Below, in pieces: positions 46,869 to 56,734 of a stretch of DNA of 64,000 bases (position 1 is the first letter of the stretch; each line of letters begins with the position of its first letter). Below the pieces are notes generated by a model. That model was not told where the DNA came from and did no database searches. It saw nothing but the letters and a program-made list of their open reading frames with translations. This DNA is from Arthrobacter livingstonensis (lineage in GTDB: Bacteria > Actinomycetota > Actinomycetes > Actinomycetales > Micrococcaceae), in NCBI RefSeq assembly GCF_003219815.1, contig NZ_QJVD01000021.1, forward strand, positions 1-64,000, written 5' to 3'. The position numbers were made by a program, and so were the translations under genes.

Positions 46869-46989
46869 TGTTCTGCTCCTCTTGTGTGTTCGGTGGCTGG
46901 GTGTTCGCGGCCGCCTGCTCTGTTGGTGCCTTCTGGTAAGAGGAATCACCGCTGGGTATTAGGGGCCGGAATGCAACTTGGGGAACCGG

Positions 46990-47085
46990 GCACGGGGCAA
47001 AAATTGTATCGAGGAAATAAGCGACGCAGGAGCGCCGAGGAACAATTTTTGGAGGAGGGCCCGGCGCGTAGCGCCCTGGTTGCGT
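46990..47085. other. Candidate origin of transfer (oriT)
   Basis: Between the DUF4192 gene and the restriction genes lies a non-coding cluster of symmetry: CAAAAATTGT (46998-47007) and ACAATTTTTG (47042-47051) form a perfect 10-bp inverted repeat, followed by GGCGCGTAGCGCCC, which is a small hairpin ending in GCGCCCT. A GCGCCCT core is the nick region of RSF1010/pSK41-type origins. Its place beside the relaxase operon fits, but a MobF enzyme with such a core is not proven. Confidence 0.4.
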
Positions 47086-47522
47086 GGAGGGCCCGCCCAG
47101 CGATGATGGGGTACCAGAAGGCACAACGTGGTTCGGCGTGTGTTCATGTGGGTCCATCGACCGTGGTGTTTGTTTGTGCTGACCGATGAAACTACTGAGG
47201 CATTACGGCAGCGGCATCTTGCTTCAGTCTTCATACCTATTCATGGTGCCGGCGGAGCTGAACGACATGATTGGATTCACGAGGACTGCCAGGGTTTAGG
47301 TGCCGGAGCGAGGTGGGCGGGAAGAGCCAGGAGGACAGGGGCAGGCACGGTAGGTAAATTGCGTCCTGGGACTGTGGACGCGGGCCACGGTGAGGTGCCG
47401 ATGCCCGTAGGGCGCTTTCACGTTACCCGAGACTCAGACGAGTTCTCTCGACTCGCTTCCCTAAAAGTGGGCATGTAGTGTCGCGGCTGAAAAATCCGAT
47501 GGCGCGGATAAGATCAAGAGAT
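47086..47522. other. Non-coding gap between the element and the restriction operon
   Basis: About 440 bp with no supported gene. It contains a weak copy of the ACCATGAATAGGT motif on the minus strand at 47235-47247. Possible right boundary of the conjugative element. Confidence 0.4.
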
Positions 47523-47580
47523 ATGCTCAGCGTCTTCCCAGATCAGGAAACATGCTTAGAGTCTTCCTAGATCAGGAGAA
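47523..47580. repeat. 29-bp imperfect tandem repeat upstream of hsdM
   Basis: Two 29-bp units (47523-47551 and 47552-47580) match at most positions and include CTTCC-AGATCAGGA. The second unit ends with the AGGAG ribosome site of hsdM. It may be an operator or the result of a small duplication. Confidence 0.7.
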
Positions 47581-47589
47581 CTACCCGCC

Positions 47590-49596
47590 GTGTCTATTTT
47601 GTCCAGTTTCGTGTGGAGTGTCGCCGACACCCTGCGCGGCCCTTATTCCGATGCCGAGTACGGGTCGGTCATCCTGCCCTTCACAGTGCTGCGCCGACTC
47701 GAGTGCGTCATGGCCCCGCACCGGGAGACGATGGCCGAGATCGTCGCCGCCCATGAGGGCGAGCAGCAGCGGCGCACGCACCTGAAGATCCGCACGCGGA
47801 GCGCGGACAGCGCCGGGCTTTCGTTCTGGACGACCAGCGACTACACGCTCAAGAAAGCACTACAGGACCCGGATAACCTGGCGGCCAACCTCATCGACTA
47901 CGTCGGCGGCTTCTCCGCGAACCTCGACGTGTTTAAGTCCTTCGACTTCGAGAACATCATCCGCACGCTCGATGCGCGCGACCGCCTCGCCCAGGTAGCC
48001 CGTCACTTCGAGCAGATCGACCTGTCGCCGGACGCGGTATCCAATGCCGACATGGGCGACCTGTTCGAAAACCTCATCTACCGGTTCGCCGAGTCAGCCA
48101 ATGACGGCGCAGGGCAGTTCTACACGCCCCGCGACGTGGTGCGCCTCCTAGTCGACCTGGTCTACGACGAGGATACTGACGCGCTACGCGAGCGCGGCAC
48201 AGTACGCTCCATCTACGACCCCACGGTCGGCACCGGCGGCATGCTCACCGTCGCAGAAGAGCACTTGCACGATCTCAACCCCGACGCTTCGACGGCTCTG
48301 TACGGGCAGGAGATCAACCCGCGCACCTACGCCATCTGCAAGGCGGACCTGCTCATCAAGGGGCAGGACCCGGCCAACGTCCGTCAGGGAGACACGCTTG
48401 TCGTGGACAAATTTGAGGATCGGCGCTTCGACTATGTGCTGTCGAACCCTCCGTTCGGGACCGACTGGAAGGCCATCGAATCGGACGTGAAAAAAGAACA
48501 CGTCCGCGGTGGACAGGGTCGCTTCGCTCCGGGTCTGCCGGCGGTCGGAGACGCGGCTATGTTATTCCTGCTGCACGTGGCCTCGAAGCTGCGCGATGTC
48601 GACGAAAATGGCCGTGGAGGCAAGGCCGGCATCGTCCTTAACGGTTCTCCGCTGTTCAACGGAGGTGCAGGGTCGGGTCCCTCGGAGATCCGGGGCCACA
48701 TGCTGGAGAGCGACCTCGTCGAGGCGATCGTTGCGTTGCCGAACGAAATGTTTTACAACACCGGGATCGCCACTTACCTTTGGATCCTGTCGAACGCGAA
48801 ATCCGAAGATCGGAAGGGCAAGGTCCAGCTCATCGATGCCACCGGTTTGGGCTCGAAGCTGCGCAAATCCGTCGGCTCCAAGCGAGTCGGGATCTCGGAC
48901 GAGAGCCGCGAGGCGATTGTTAGGGCCTTCGCCGGGACGCAGAACGAGGACGGCAAGTCCGCTGTACCGGTAAAGGTCTTCTCCAACCGCGACTTTGCCT
49001 ATTGGACCGTCACAGTCGAGCGCCCGCTCCAGCTGCGTTTCCAGTGCACGCCCGAGACGATCAGCACCGTGACTGAGCACAAGAAGCTCGGACCGATCGA
49101 TGGGCTCGGCGTAGCACTCGATGCGTTCGGTGACGCGGTGTACCTCAATCGCGAAAAGTTCAACAAAGCGCTCGGCAAGCACCTAGGTGACCGGGGGCTC
49201 ACTCTGACCCCTGCGCAGCGCAAGACGCTGTTACAGACAATCGGTGTCCATGACGATACGGCTGATTACTGCCGTGTCGCTTCGGGGAAGAGCAAGGATG
49301 ACATCGAGCCTGACCCTGCGCTGCGCGACACCGAGAACGTACCGTTCGGCTGGGGCGGACACCCGAAGACGCACGAAGCACTCAATGAGACCGTTCAGGC
49401 GTACTTCGACGCCGAGGTCAAGCCCCACGTCGACGATGCCTGGATCGACTGGGACAAGACCAAGACAGGTTACGAGATCCCCTTCACCCGGCACTTCTAC
49501 TCCTATGACCCGCCGCGGCCCATTGAGGAGATCGACACGGACCTCGAACGGGTTGTCGGCGAGATCATGGAGCTGCTCCGCGAGGTGGAGTCGTGA
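47590..49596 (+). CDS. hsdM: Type I restriction-modification methyltransferase subunit HsdM
   Basis: A 668-residue protein with an HsdM N-terminal domain (SFVWSVADTLRG start) and an N6-adenine methyltransferase domain: motif I DPTVGTGG (210-217) and motif IV NPPF (286-289). The C-terminus is longer than usual HsdM and includes a charged helix region. GTG start with AGGAG upstream. Its stop overlaps the HsdS start, forming an M-S-R operon. With HsdS it methylates adenines at a specific split sequence. Confidence 0.95.
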   Translation: MSILSSFVWSVADTLRGPYSDAEYGSVILPFTVLRRLECVMAPHRETMAEIVAAHEGEQQRRTHLKIRTRSADSAGLSFWTTSDYTLKKALQDPDNLAANLIDYVGGFSANLDVFKSFDFENIIRTLDARDRLAQVARHFEQIDLSPDAVSNADMGDLFENLIYRFAESANDGAGQFYTPRDVVRLLVDLVYDEDTDALRERGTVRSIYDPTVGTGGMLTVAEEHLHDLNPDASTALYGQEINPRTYAICKADLLIKGQDPANVRQGDTLVVDKFEDRRFDYVLSNPPFGTDWKAIESDVKKEHVRGGQGRFAPGLPAVGDAAMLFLLHVASKLRDVDENGRGGKAGIVLNGSPLFNGGAGSGPSEIRGHMLESDLVEAIVALPNEMFYNTGIATYLWILSNAKSEDRKGKVQLIDATGLGSKLRKSVGSKRVGISDESREAIVRAFAGTQNEDGKSAVPVKVFSNRDFAYWTVTVERPLQLRFQCTPETISTVTEHKKLGPIDGLGVALDAFGDAVYLNREKFNKALGKHLGDRGLTLTPAQRKTLLQTIGVHDDTADYCRVASGKSKDDIEPDPALRDTENVPFGWGGHPKTHEALNETVQAYFDAEVKPHVDDAWIDWDKTKTGYEIPFTRHFYSYDPPRPIEEIDTDLERVVGEIMELLREVES

Positions 49597-50813
49597 GTAT
49601 CGCGACGTCACGATCTCGTGCGACTAGAGCTGTCGGGAATCGCTGGCTAGCCGAGATTCCCGAAAACTGGTCTAGCACCAGGCTCCGATTTGTCTGTGAC
49701 GTTGCAACTGGGTCAGGCGACACTCAGGATGCCGAGCCAGACGGCGACTATGACTTCTTTGTCCGATCACCGAATCCGCTCCGTAGCACAGTGTTCACGT
49801 TCAATACCGAGGCTGTGCTTACCGCTGGTGATGGAGCCGTGGGAGAAATTTTCCACCATGTTTGTGGCAAATTCCATGCCCATCAGCGTGTTTATGTACT
49901 TACCAACTTCCGTGGTGTGATGCCACGATACTTCTACTACTACTTCTCGTCCTATTTTAGGCTCATGGCGCAGGACGGTTCGGCGCGGACAACCGTGGAT
50001 TCAGTGCGGCGATGGATGCTTACGGACATGCCATTCGTTCTGCCACCTCTCGACGAACAGCGCGTCATTGCCGACTATCTTGACGGGGAGACGGCCCAGA
50101 TCGACGCGCTCGTGGCCAAACAGCAGGAGTTCATTGGGCTGCTGCGGGAGCGGCGAGCAACTGTGATAACCGCGGAGTTCGACTCGAAGGTCAAAGGTCG
50201 CCTCCGGCACGCTATCAAGTTTTCGCAGACAGGGCCTTTTGGTACTCAGCTGTCGGCCAACGAGTACGTGGAAAATGGTGTTCCTGTCATAAATCCGTCC
50301 CACATTAAACGAGGGATGATGGAGCCAGATTTGGCGATCTCAGTGTCTTGCGAAAAGGCGGCCGAGCTGAGTCGACATCGCCTAGAGTTAGGCGATATTG
50401 TCCTCGGCAGAAAAGGTGAGGTTGACAAGTCGGCCCTTGTGACTAAGACGGAGGTTGGCTATATTTGCGGCTCAGATTCAATGCTCCTCCGCCCTGCCGC
50501 GGCAACAGTTCCCTCGTATTTGTGGTGGTTTTTCCAGTCGTCTGCGGCTCACAATCAGCTTGAACGATGGTCTGTCGGCTCCACGGTTGCCGGCCTTAAC
50601 CAGGTGACTATTTCTAACGTGACTGTCCCTTTGCCATCAAATTCAGAGCAGCGCAGGATTGTGGAGCACCTTAACGAGCAGACCAACCGCATTGACGCAC
50701 TGATTGCCAAGGGCGAGGAACATATAGCACTGGCCAAGGAACGGCGCTCGGCGCTGATAACAGCAGCAGTGACCGGACAGTTCGATGTACGCACAGCACT
50801 AAAGGGGACCTGA
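49593..50813 (+). CDS. hsdS: Type I restriction-modification specificity subunit HsdS
   Basis: A 406-residue protein with two target-recognition domains, each followed by a conserved helix (EQRVIADYLDGETAQIDALV near 155 and EQRRIVEHLNEQTNRIDALI near 360). Those helices set the spacer length of the recognised sequence. GTG start overlaps the hsdM stop by four bases. The target sequence cannot be predicted by eye. Confidence 0.93.
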   Translation: MSIATSRSRATRAVGNRWLAEIPENWSSTRLRFVCDVATGSGDTQDAEPDGDYDFFVRSPNPLRSTVFTFNTEAVLTAGDGAVGEIFHHVCGKFHAHQRVYVLTNFRGVMPRYFYYYFSSYFRLMAQDGSARTTVDSVRRWMLTDMPFVLPPLDEQRVIADYLDGETAQIDALVAKQQEFIGLLRERRATVITAEFDSKVKGRLRHAIKFSQTGPFGTQLSANEYVENGVPVINPSHIKRGMMEPDLAISVSCEKAAELSRHRLELGDIVLGRKGEVDKSALVTKTEVGYICGSDSMLLRPAAATVPSYLWWFFQSSAAHNQLERWSVGSTVAGLNQVTISNVTVPLPSNSEQRRIVEHLNEQTNRIDALIAKGEEHIALAKERRSALITAAVTGQFDVRTALKGT

Positions 50814-50818
50814 GGACT

Positions 50819-53800
50819 ATGGCATCACCGGACGGCACGCGCGAAGAAGCATTTGAGACCGAGATCGGCGAGTACCTGGCCGCCCATGGATGGGAATACA
50901 GCCAGACCGACGAGGGGTACGACGCACAGCGGGCGGTCTGGCCTGAGGATATCCACTGCTGGCTTAGCGATACGCAGCCTGATGAGTACGCCAAAGTCGT
51001 GCGCGTCGGTACCAGAGCCGAGGCCATGGACCGTGAGGCGCTGCTATCTTCTCTTGTGTCCCATCTGGACACACCGATGAGCTCGGGTGGCGGCACGCTG
51101 AACGTGCTGCGGAGGAAGTTCTCTCACACTCGCGGAGCAACTGCGCACCTGAGGATGTGCCAATTCAAGCCAGCCACCACACTGAATCGCGAGGTCACGG
51201 AGCATTACCGCAAGGTGCGCCTGCGAGTGGTCCGCCAGGTGCACTTCTCCCCGAAACGTGGGGACTCCCGGTCGATCGACCTCGTGTTCTTCGTCAACGG
51301 CTTGCCGGTGGCGACCTGCGAACTCAAGTCGTTCTTCAAGCAGGAGTGGCGCAGCGCGGTGTACCAGTACCGCAAGGACCGGAGCCCTGGCGGTCAGCCG
51401 CTGCTCGGCTTCGGTACCCGTGCATTGGTGCACTTCGCGGTGGACGATGACCAGGTGCACATGACGACGAAGCTGGCCGGCGAAAAGACGTACTTCCTGC
51501 CTTTCAACCGAGGCCACGATGACTCAGGTGCGGCCGGCAACCCGGCCAACCCCGACGGTGCCGCCACGTCGTACTTGTGGGAGCAAATCCTGCAACGCGA
51601 CACTTGGTTGTCCATCCTCGGTTCGCAGATTTTCCTCAAGACCGAAGCGGACGAAGACCCTGCCACCGGCAGGATCAAGCGCTCCACAACACTGGTTTTC
51701 CCGCGCTATCACCAGTGGCGAGCAGTCAACAGGCTCGTCAACGGGATCATCGAGGAGGGCCCAGGCAGCCGGTACCTCATCGAGCACTCTGCCGGGTCGG
51801 GCAAGACGAACACGATCGCCTGGACCGCGCACCGGCTCGCGCGCCTCCACGACGCCTCGAACACCAAGGTGTTCGACAAGGTCCTCATCGTCTCCGACCG
51901 CCGGGTCCTGGACGCGCAGCTTCAGCAGGCTGTCGAGCAGGTCGACGACACCGTCGGCACCGTCGCCCTCATCGACTCTACGGTCGTGCGGCGCTCTGGC
52001 GGGTCGAAGTCACGGGCGCTCTTGGACGCGCTCACCGGTTCTGCCCTCATCGTTGTCGTCACGATCCAGACTTTCCCCTATGTCAAGGGTCTGCTGGAGA
52101 CAACGCTGGGCGACAAGAACTTTGCGGTAATCATCGACGAGGCGCATACCTCTCAATCGGGCAAGACTGCGGCTGACCTGAAGAAAGTCCTCACCGACGG
52201 TGGTCAGCTCACCAACGAAGAAGAGCTGGACAGCCAGGACATCGTCAACCAGGTGGTGGAAGCCGACGTCGCGCGAGAGCAGCAGATCGCCGTAGAAACA
52301 GCCGCACGGGCCGGGGCTCGAAATGTGTCTCTGCTGGCATTCACGGCGACCCCGAAAACCAAAACGAAGGTCCTTTTTGGCCGTGAGAACGACGACGGCA
52401 AGCCCATGTCGTTCGACGTCTATTCGATGCGGCAGGCGATCGAAGAGGAGTTCATCATCGACGTGCTGCGCGGCTACCAAACCTACCGGACTGCCTTCGA
52501 GATCGAGCAGCACGACGACAGCGGCATCGTCACAAGCATCACCACCGGTGGGTCCGACGCCGAGGGGTCTGAAACTGACAGGTCTGACACCGACGAGGAC
52601 AGACTCGTCGATCCGAAGGTGGCGACGCGCAAGATCATGCGCTTCGCCAATCTGCACCCCACGAATGTCGGCCAGAAAGTCGAGATCATCGTCGAGCACT
52701 TCCGCGCCAACGTCGCCCACCTCCTGGACGGTCACGCCAAGGCCATGGTCGTTACCGATTCACGCCAGGCGGCGGTGCGGTACAAACTCGAGACCGACAA
52801 GTACGTGAACCAAAAAGGCTATGGCTACCAATCCATCGTCGCCTTCAGCGACAAGATCAGTGATGACGAGTACGGACTCACCGATGCGACTGAGGCGACG
52901 ATGAACCCAGGGCTCGGTGCGGATCTCGCACGTGAGTTCAGTCGACCTGAGTTCCGTCTGATGCTCGTCGCCGACAAATTCCAGACGGGCTTCGACCAGC
53001 CACTATTGTGCGCCATGTACGTCGATAAGAAGCTGCCCGACGTGCACGCAGTGCAGACTCTGTCACGGCTCAACCGGACCTATCGTGCGCCTTCGGGCGA
53101 GTTAAAGAACCGCACCTTCGTGCTCGACTTCGTCAACGATCCCGCTGACATCCGCAAGTCGTTCCTTGCCTACTATCTCGAGGCGAAGGTCGAGACCTCT
53201 ACTGACCCGAACCTGGTCCACCGCCTCGCGACAAAGTTGACCCAAGCTCGGATCTACACGCCAGCCGACGTCGAGAGATACGCCGAAGCGTGGTGGGCGC
53301 GGACTCAGTCCCACGCCGCATTGTCGGCGGCAGTGACGCCCGCTCGGGATGAGTTCGTCAACCGGTGGACGGACGCGGTCGAGCAGCAGGACGCACAAGC
53401 CCTCGATGAGTTGCGCACCTTCAAGAAGGACTGCGGCTCTTACGTGCGCCTGTACGACTTCATGTCCCAGGTCGTTGACTATGCCACGAGCGATCTAGAG
53501 AAGCTCGTGGAGTTCCTGCGTCAGCTCACGCGTATTTTGCCTGGCAATGATCAGGTCGGTAACGTCAACGTCTCAGGACTGGAGTTGCGCCGAGTCCGAC
53601 AGATCGACCAAGGTAAAGCAGACATCGGACTGTCCGGAGACCAGGACACCCCGTCGATTCAGGGCATCACGGGCGTCGGTTCCCACGTCTCGCGGCAGGA
53701 TCCGCAGCACGAGCTGCTGTCGGAGGTCGTGTCCAGGATCAATGCGCTGTTCGGCGCGGAGTTCGCCGATCCGCAGATCGAGGGCTTCGTTGTCGCGGCA

Positions 53801-54076
53801 GCCGGCATGGCCGAGGAAGATCCGCGCCTAGCCGACCAAATCGACCACAACGCACTTGACCAGTTCATGTCGTCCCCTGAGCTACGGGAGACGCTCACCG
53901 ATGCCGCGGTGCTGAACGAGGGGGCGTTCGGCAAGCTCACCGGTGCGCTCACCGGAGAGAGCGACCGGGCCGACGAGTTCATCCGACTCATCGGCGCGTA
54001 TCTCTATCAGTCGCGCCGACTTCGAATGGACGACGACGCCGATGCTGATACGCCGCGCGTGGATCCCGAGGAGTGA
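50819..54076 (+). CDS. hsdR: Type I restriction-modification nuclease/translocase HsdR
   Basis: A 1085-residue protein with an N-terminal PD-(D/E)xK nuclease (D about 154, ELKS about 168-171), a helicase core with Walker A AGSGKT (about 325-330) and DEAH (440-443), and a C-terminal HsdR-type helical domain. It starts five bases after hsdS. It translocates DNA and cuts unmodified invaders. All parts look intact. Confidence 0.95.
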   Translation: MASPDGTREEAFETEIGEYLAAHGWEYSQTDEGYDAQRAVWPEDIHCWLSDTQPDEYAKVVRVGTRAEAMDREALLSSLVSHLDTPMSSGGGTLNVLRRKFSHTRGATAHLRMCQFKPATTLNREVTEHYRKVRLRVVRQVHFSPKRGDSRSIDLVFFVNGLPVATCELKSFFKQEWRSAVYQYRKDRSPGGQPLLGFGTRALVHFAVDDDQVHMTTKLAGEKTYFLPFNRGHDDSGAAGNPANPDGAATSYLWEQILQRDTWLSILGSQIFLKTEADEDPATGRIKRSTTLVFPRYHQWRAVNRLVNGIIEEGPGSRYLIEHSAGSGKTNTIAWTAHRLARLHDASNTKVFDKVLIVSDRRVLDAQLQQAVEQVDDTVGTVALIDSTVVRRSGGSKSRALLDALTGSALIVVVTIQTFPYVKGLLETTLGDKNFAVIIDEAHTSQSGKTAADLKKVLTDGGQLTNEEELDSQDIVNQVVEADVAREQQIAVETAARAGARNVSLLAFTATPKTKTKVLFGRENDDGKPMSFDVYSMRQAIEEEFIIDVLRGYQTYRTAFEIEQHDDSGIVTSITTGGSDAEGSETDRSDTDEDRLVDPKVATRKIMRFANLHPTNVGQKVEIIVEHFRANVAHLLDGHAKAMVVTDSRQAAVRYKLETDKYVNQKGYGYQSIVAFSDKISDDEYGLTDATEATMNPGLGADLAREFSRPEFRLMLVADKFQTGFDQPLLCAMYVDKKLPDVHAVQTLSRLNRTYRAPSGELKNRTFVLDFVNDPADIRKSFLAYYLEAKVETSTDPNLVHRLATKLTQARIYTPADVERYAEAWWARTQSHAALSAAVTPARDEFVNRWTDAVEQQDAQALDELRTFKKDCGSYVRLYDFMSQVVDYATSDLEKLVEFLRQLTRILPGNDQVGNVNVSGLELRRVRQIDQGKADIGLSGDQDTPSIQGITGVGSHVSRQDPQHELLSEVVSRINALFGAEFADPQIEGFVVAAAGMAEEDPRLADQIDHNALDQFMSSPELRETLTDAAVLNEGAFGKLTGALTGESDRADEFIRLIGAYLYQSRRLRMDDDADADTPRVDPEE

Positions 54077-54190
54077 CTGTTCGAACTCGTCCCTCCCGAA
54101 AACCGCGAGTCAATGGAAATGAAGTTGGAGTTGACGTGATTTGACGATCATTGACGAGCGAAATTATCACCTTGGGGAGGGGGCGTTGTC

Positions 54191-56734
54191 ATGAAAAATG
54201 CGCACCCAGCTATACAAGCCGTCTATCAAGAGCCTGAGCGCCCCCCGTACTCAGACAGAGAACGCAATCGAATCGGTCTTGAGCAAACCACAAGCCCGTC
54301 ATTGGCTCGTGCCCTCGCCGTTGGATGTCTCAGTCGCCTGGACCAGAGCCTTTCGTCCATCGACATCTGGGATCCCGCATCCGGTTCCGGGTATGCGGGC
54401 CATCTCCTTGTGGAGGCGTTGCGTTCCGTAGGAGTGCAGGTCCGGTATCGCGGACAGGACATAGATGCGGCAGCCGTGTCGGCCAGCCGACAACGCTTCG
54501 AGGGCATTCCCAATGTCGAGTTCGCTGTCGGGAATACACTGGAGCGGGACGAATTCAGGGATTTCTCGGCCGATCTGGTGATTGTCGATGCGCCGTGGGG
54601 TGTGAGCTGGGCGAGCTCAGCATCAGCCGTGGAATCCCGCAAGAGCGAGGGATCTTTCAGATTTGGCCTTCCGCAGCGGTCCGACAGCTCATGGCTTTTC
54701 ATCTCGCTTGCGCTGGAGAAGCTGCGGCCGTCTGCGGAGGGAGGTGGAAGGGCAGCGGCCTTGGTCACCCCCAGTGCGTTGAGCGCGGGCGGTGCCACTG
54801 CCGCCTTGAGGCGACGAATCGTCGAAGCGGGCATGCTCGAGTCGGTCACGCGCCTGCCCGAAGGGCTCGCACCGAACACGTCCATCCCCTTGTATCTACT
54901 GACCTTCACCAACAAAGCCGGTGAAGCCGGACGAGGCAAGGCGATGGTCGCAGATCTGCAGACGCGGTTCACGGCCGATCGCTGGTATCGGAGGATGCTA
55001 GATTCCGCCTTCCAAGAGCTCGAGTCAGGGATGCGGACTGGAAAGCCCGGACCACGCAACAGAAGCATAGGTGTTCGGCAGTTCATCCGTAGAGACGCCC
55101 GGCTCTCACGTGCGCCCAGTAGTGGGGGCAAGCTGTCGTGGCGTGTCATGACCTACAACGACACAATGATCGACGATCGGCTCCTGGAATCCCGCTACGG
55201 TCCGGGATCCGGTGTGGTGATCGATGAGGAACCGAGCGAGATTTTCGACCTGGACCCCAGTCGCCTGTTCGTCGATGACTCCGGCGACCTGCTGAAGGAC
55301 CTGGGTGCGAAAGGATGGGCGAATCGACGCCTGAGCAGTTTCCTCGCCAGTGAGCCTGAAGCGGTGAAAGATGCGGCCTGCGAAGCCCATGAGGGTCAGG
55401 TCTTCATCCCGACAGGTCGGAGTGGCAAAGTTTCCACTGAACCATCGAGCACCGAATCAGATGGCAGAGTGCTCTCGGTCCAATTCGACGGGGATGCAGT
55501 CGAACCGGAATTCCTGGCGGCATGGCTCAACTCGGAGCAGGGAATATTAAGCAGACGCAGGGCGATCGACGCCAGCAGCTCGGGCACACATGTGAAGGCG
55601 CTCAGATCTGATACAAAGTCCCTGATGCGCTGGGCCGACGAGCTCATCGTCCCTGTGCCCGAAAGAGGGAGGCAGCTTGCGTTGGCCGCGGCAGACGAGA
55701 AGCTCGGATCATTTCAAGCCGAGTTGAAGAGCCAGCGAGAAAGCATCTGGGCCTCTCCCGAAGACGCGGAGGAAGTGGTGGGCAAGATCGCGAATGCGTT
55801 CGACGACTCGCTCAACGCTTGGTTCGAACAGCTTCCCTTCCCGGTCGCTTCGGCGTTGTGGACGGCTGAAACCGCTACGTCGCTTGGTGGCCGAGTGGAG
55901 GCATATTTTCACGCCTGGGAGGCCCTCGTGACCTTTCACGCTACCGTGCTTCTATCAGCCGGACGCAGCGATCCGGGTAGAAGCGCCGAGGTCGAAGTGG
56001 CCATTCGTCAGGTGTTGCAGGATCAGCACATCGGCATTGAACGTGCCTCGTTTGGAACTTGGGTGGCCATCTTGGAGGGGACTTCCAAGTACTTACGTGG
56101 TGCCCTCGAAAGCGGTGACCCTGACGAGGTTGCCCGGATTCGAGCCACGTTTGGGGATCTCAGTGAATCCGCGATCGAGCGTTTGATTTCGAAGGATGTC
56201 GTCAAGAAATTCAAGGAGCTGAACACCAAACGAAACCGGTGGCGTGGCCACGGGGGCCATACTTCTGAGGAAGAACAGAGGGCGCAGGTCGATTCATTGA
56301 TTTCAGACCTGCGGGAGCTTCGCTTGGTTCTCGGCAGCGTCTGGTCGCAGCTCCTCCTTGTCCGCGCTGGAAGCGCTAAACGCGTGCTCGGTGGGTACGT
56401 CCAGGCTGCAGAGGTTGCTGTCGGTACTCGCTCACCCTTTATCACGAGGGAATTCGAGGTGGGAGATGCCATGCTCGACGGAGAGCTGTACCTCGTTCGC
56501 GATGGATCGCAGTCTCCGCTGCGGCTGGGCCGGTTCGTGCAGCTCCGCGCGGCTCCGCCCAATGCCCAGTACACGAGTTATTTCTACAACCGCACTGAAG
56601 GGGCCAGCGTCCGCATGGTCAGCTACCAGTACGGTCCTGGAAGTGAAGTGGAGGATGATGCAGAGAGATTCCGGGAAGTTTTCGGCACGCTTTCCGCAGA
56701 GTCAGCCTATAAATTGGAGCGGGGACATCCATGA
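54191..56734 (+). CDS. N6-adenine methyltransferase-like protein with a C-terminal HEPN-like region
   Basis: An 847-residue protein. The N-terminal third is a methyltransferase: motif I DPASGSG (61-67) and an unusual motif IV VDAPWG (about 131-136) where HsdM has NPPF. The middle (about 440-560) resembles the HsdS-type helical segment (LAAWLNSEQGILSRRRAIDASSSG...LIVPVPERGRQ). The C-terminal part has RNRWRGH (R681-H687), reminiscent of the HEPN RNxxxH motif, with a helical surround. Separated from HsdR by about 115 bp, with a stop overlap to the GIY-YIG gene. Modification-plus-toxin is a possible reading; the HEPN call is tentative. Confidence 0.65.
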   Translation: MKNAHPAIQAVYQEPERPPYSDRERNRIGLEQTTSPSLARALAVGCLSRLDQSLSSIDIWDPASGSGYAGHLLVEALRSVGVQVRYRGQDIDAAAVSASRQRFEGIPNVEFAVGNTLERDEFRDFSADLVIVDAPWGVSWASSASAVESRKSEGSFRFGLPQRSDSSWLFISLALEKLRPSAEGGGRAAALVTPSALSAGGATAALRRRIVEAGMLESVTRLPEGLAPNTSIPLYLLTFTNKAGEAGRGKAMVADLQTRFTADRWYRRMLDSAFQELESGMRTGKPGPRNRSIGVRQFIRRDARLSRAPSSGGKLSWRVMTYNDTMIDDRLLESRYGPGSGVVIDEEPSEIFDLDPSRLFVDDSGDLLKDLGAKGWANRRLSSFLASEPEAVKDAACEAHEGQVFIPTGRSGKVSTEPSSTESDGRVLSVQFDGDAVEPEFLAAWLNSEQGILSRRRAIDASSSGTHVKALRSDTKSLMRWADELIVPVPERGRQLALAAADEKLGSFQAELKSQRESIWASPEDAEEVVGKIANAFDDSLNAWFEQLPFPVASALWTAETATSLGGRVEAYFHAWEALVTFHATVLLSAGRSDPGRSAEVEVAIRQVLQDQHIGIERASFGTWVAILEGTSKYLRGALESGDPDEVARIRATFGDLSESAIERLISKDVVKKFKELNTKRNRWRGHGGHTSEEEQRAQVDSLISDLRELRLVLGSVWSQLLLVRAGSAKRVLGGYVQAAEVAVGTRSPFITREFEVGDAMLDGELYLVRDGSQSPLRLGRFVQLRAAPPNAQYTSYFYNRTEGASVRMVSYQYGPGSEVEDDAERFREVFGTLSAESAYKLERGHP

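Larger units (their letters stand above)
16119..47590. mobile_element. Putative integrative conjugative element (about 31 kb)
   Basis: The block contains excisionase and tyrosine integrase at its left end, a full set of actinobacterial type IV secretion genes, a coupling ATPase, an ArdC-like protein and a MobF relaxase, and a candidate oriT near its right end. No attachment-site repeat or tRNA was recognised, so both boundaries are approximate. The defence genes to the right could belong to it. Integration of a conjugative plasmid is the alternative. Confidence 0.6.

Noticed and set aside
46629-47189. 186-codon plus-strand frame opposite the DUF4192 gene
   Set aside because: It is antisense to the DUF4192 gene and extends through the candidate oriT; no ribosome site or domain.
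47523-47580. CRISPR array
   Set aside because: There are only two directly adjoining 29-bp units without spacers and no cas genes.
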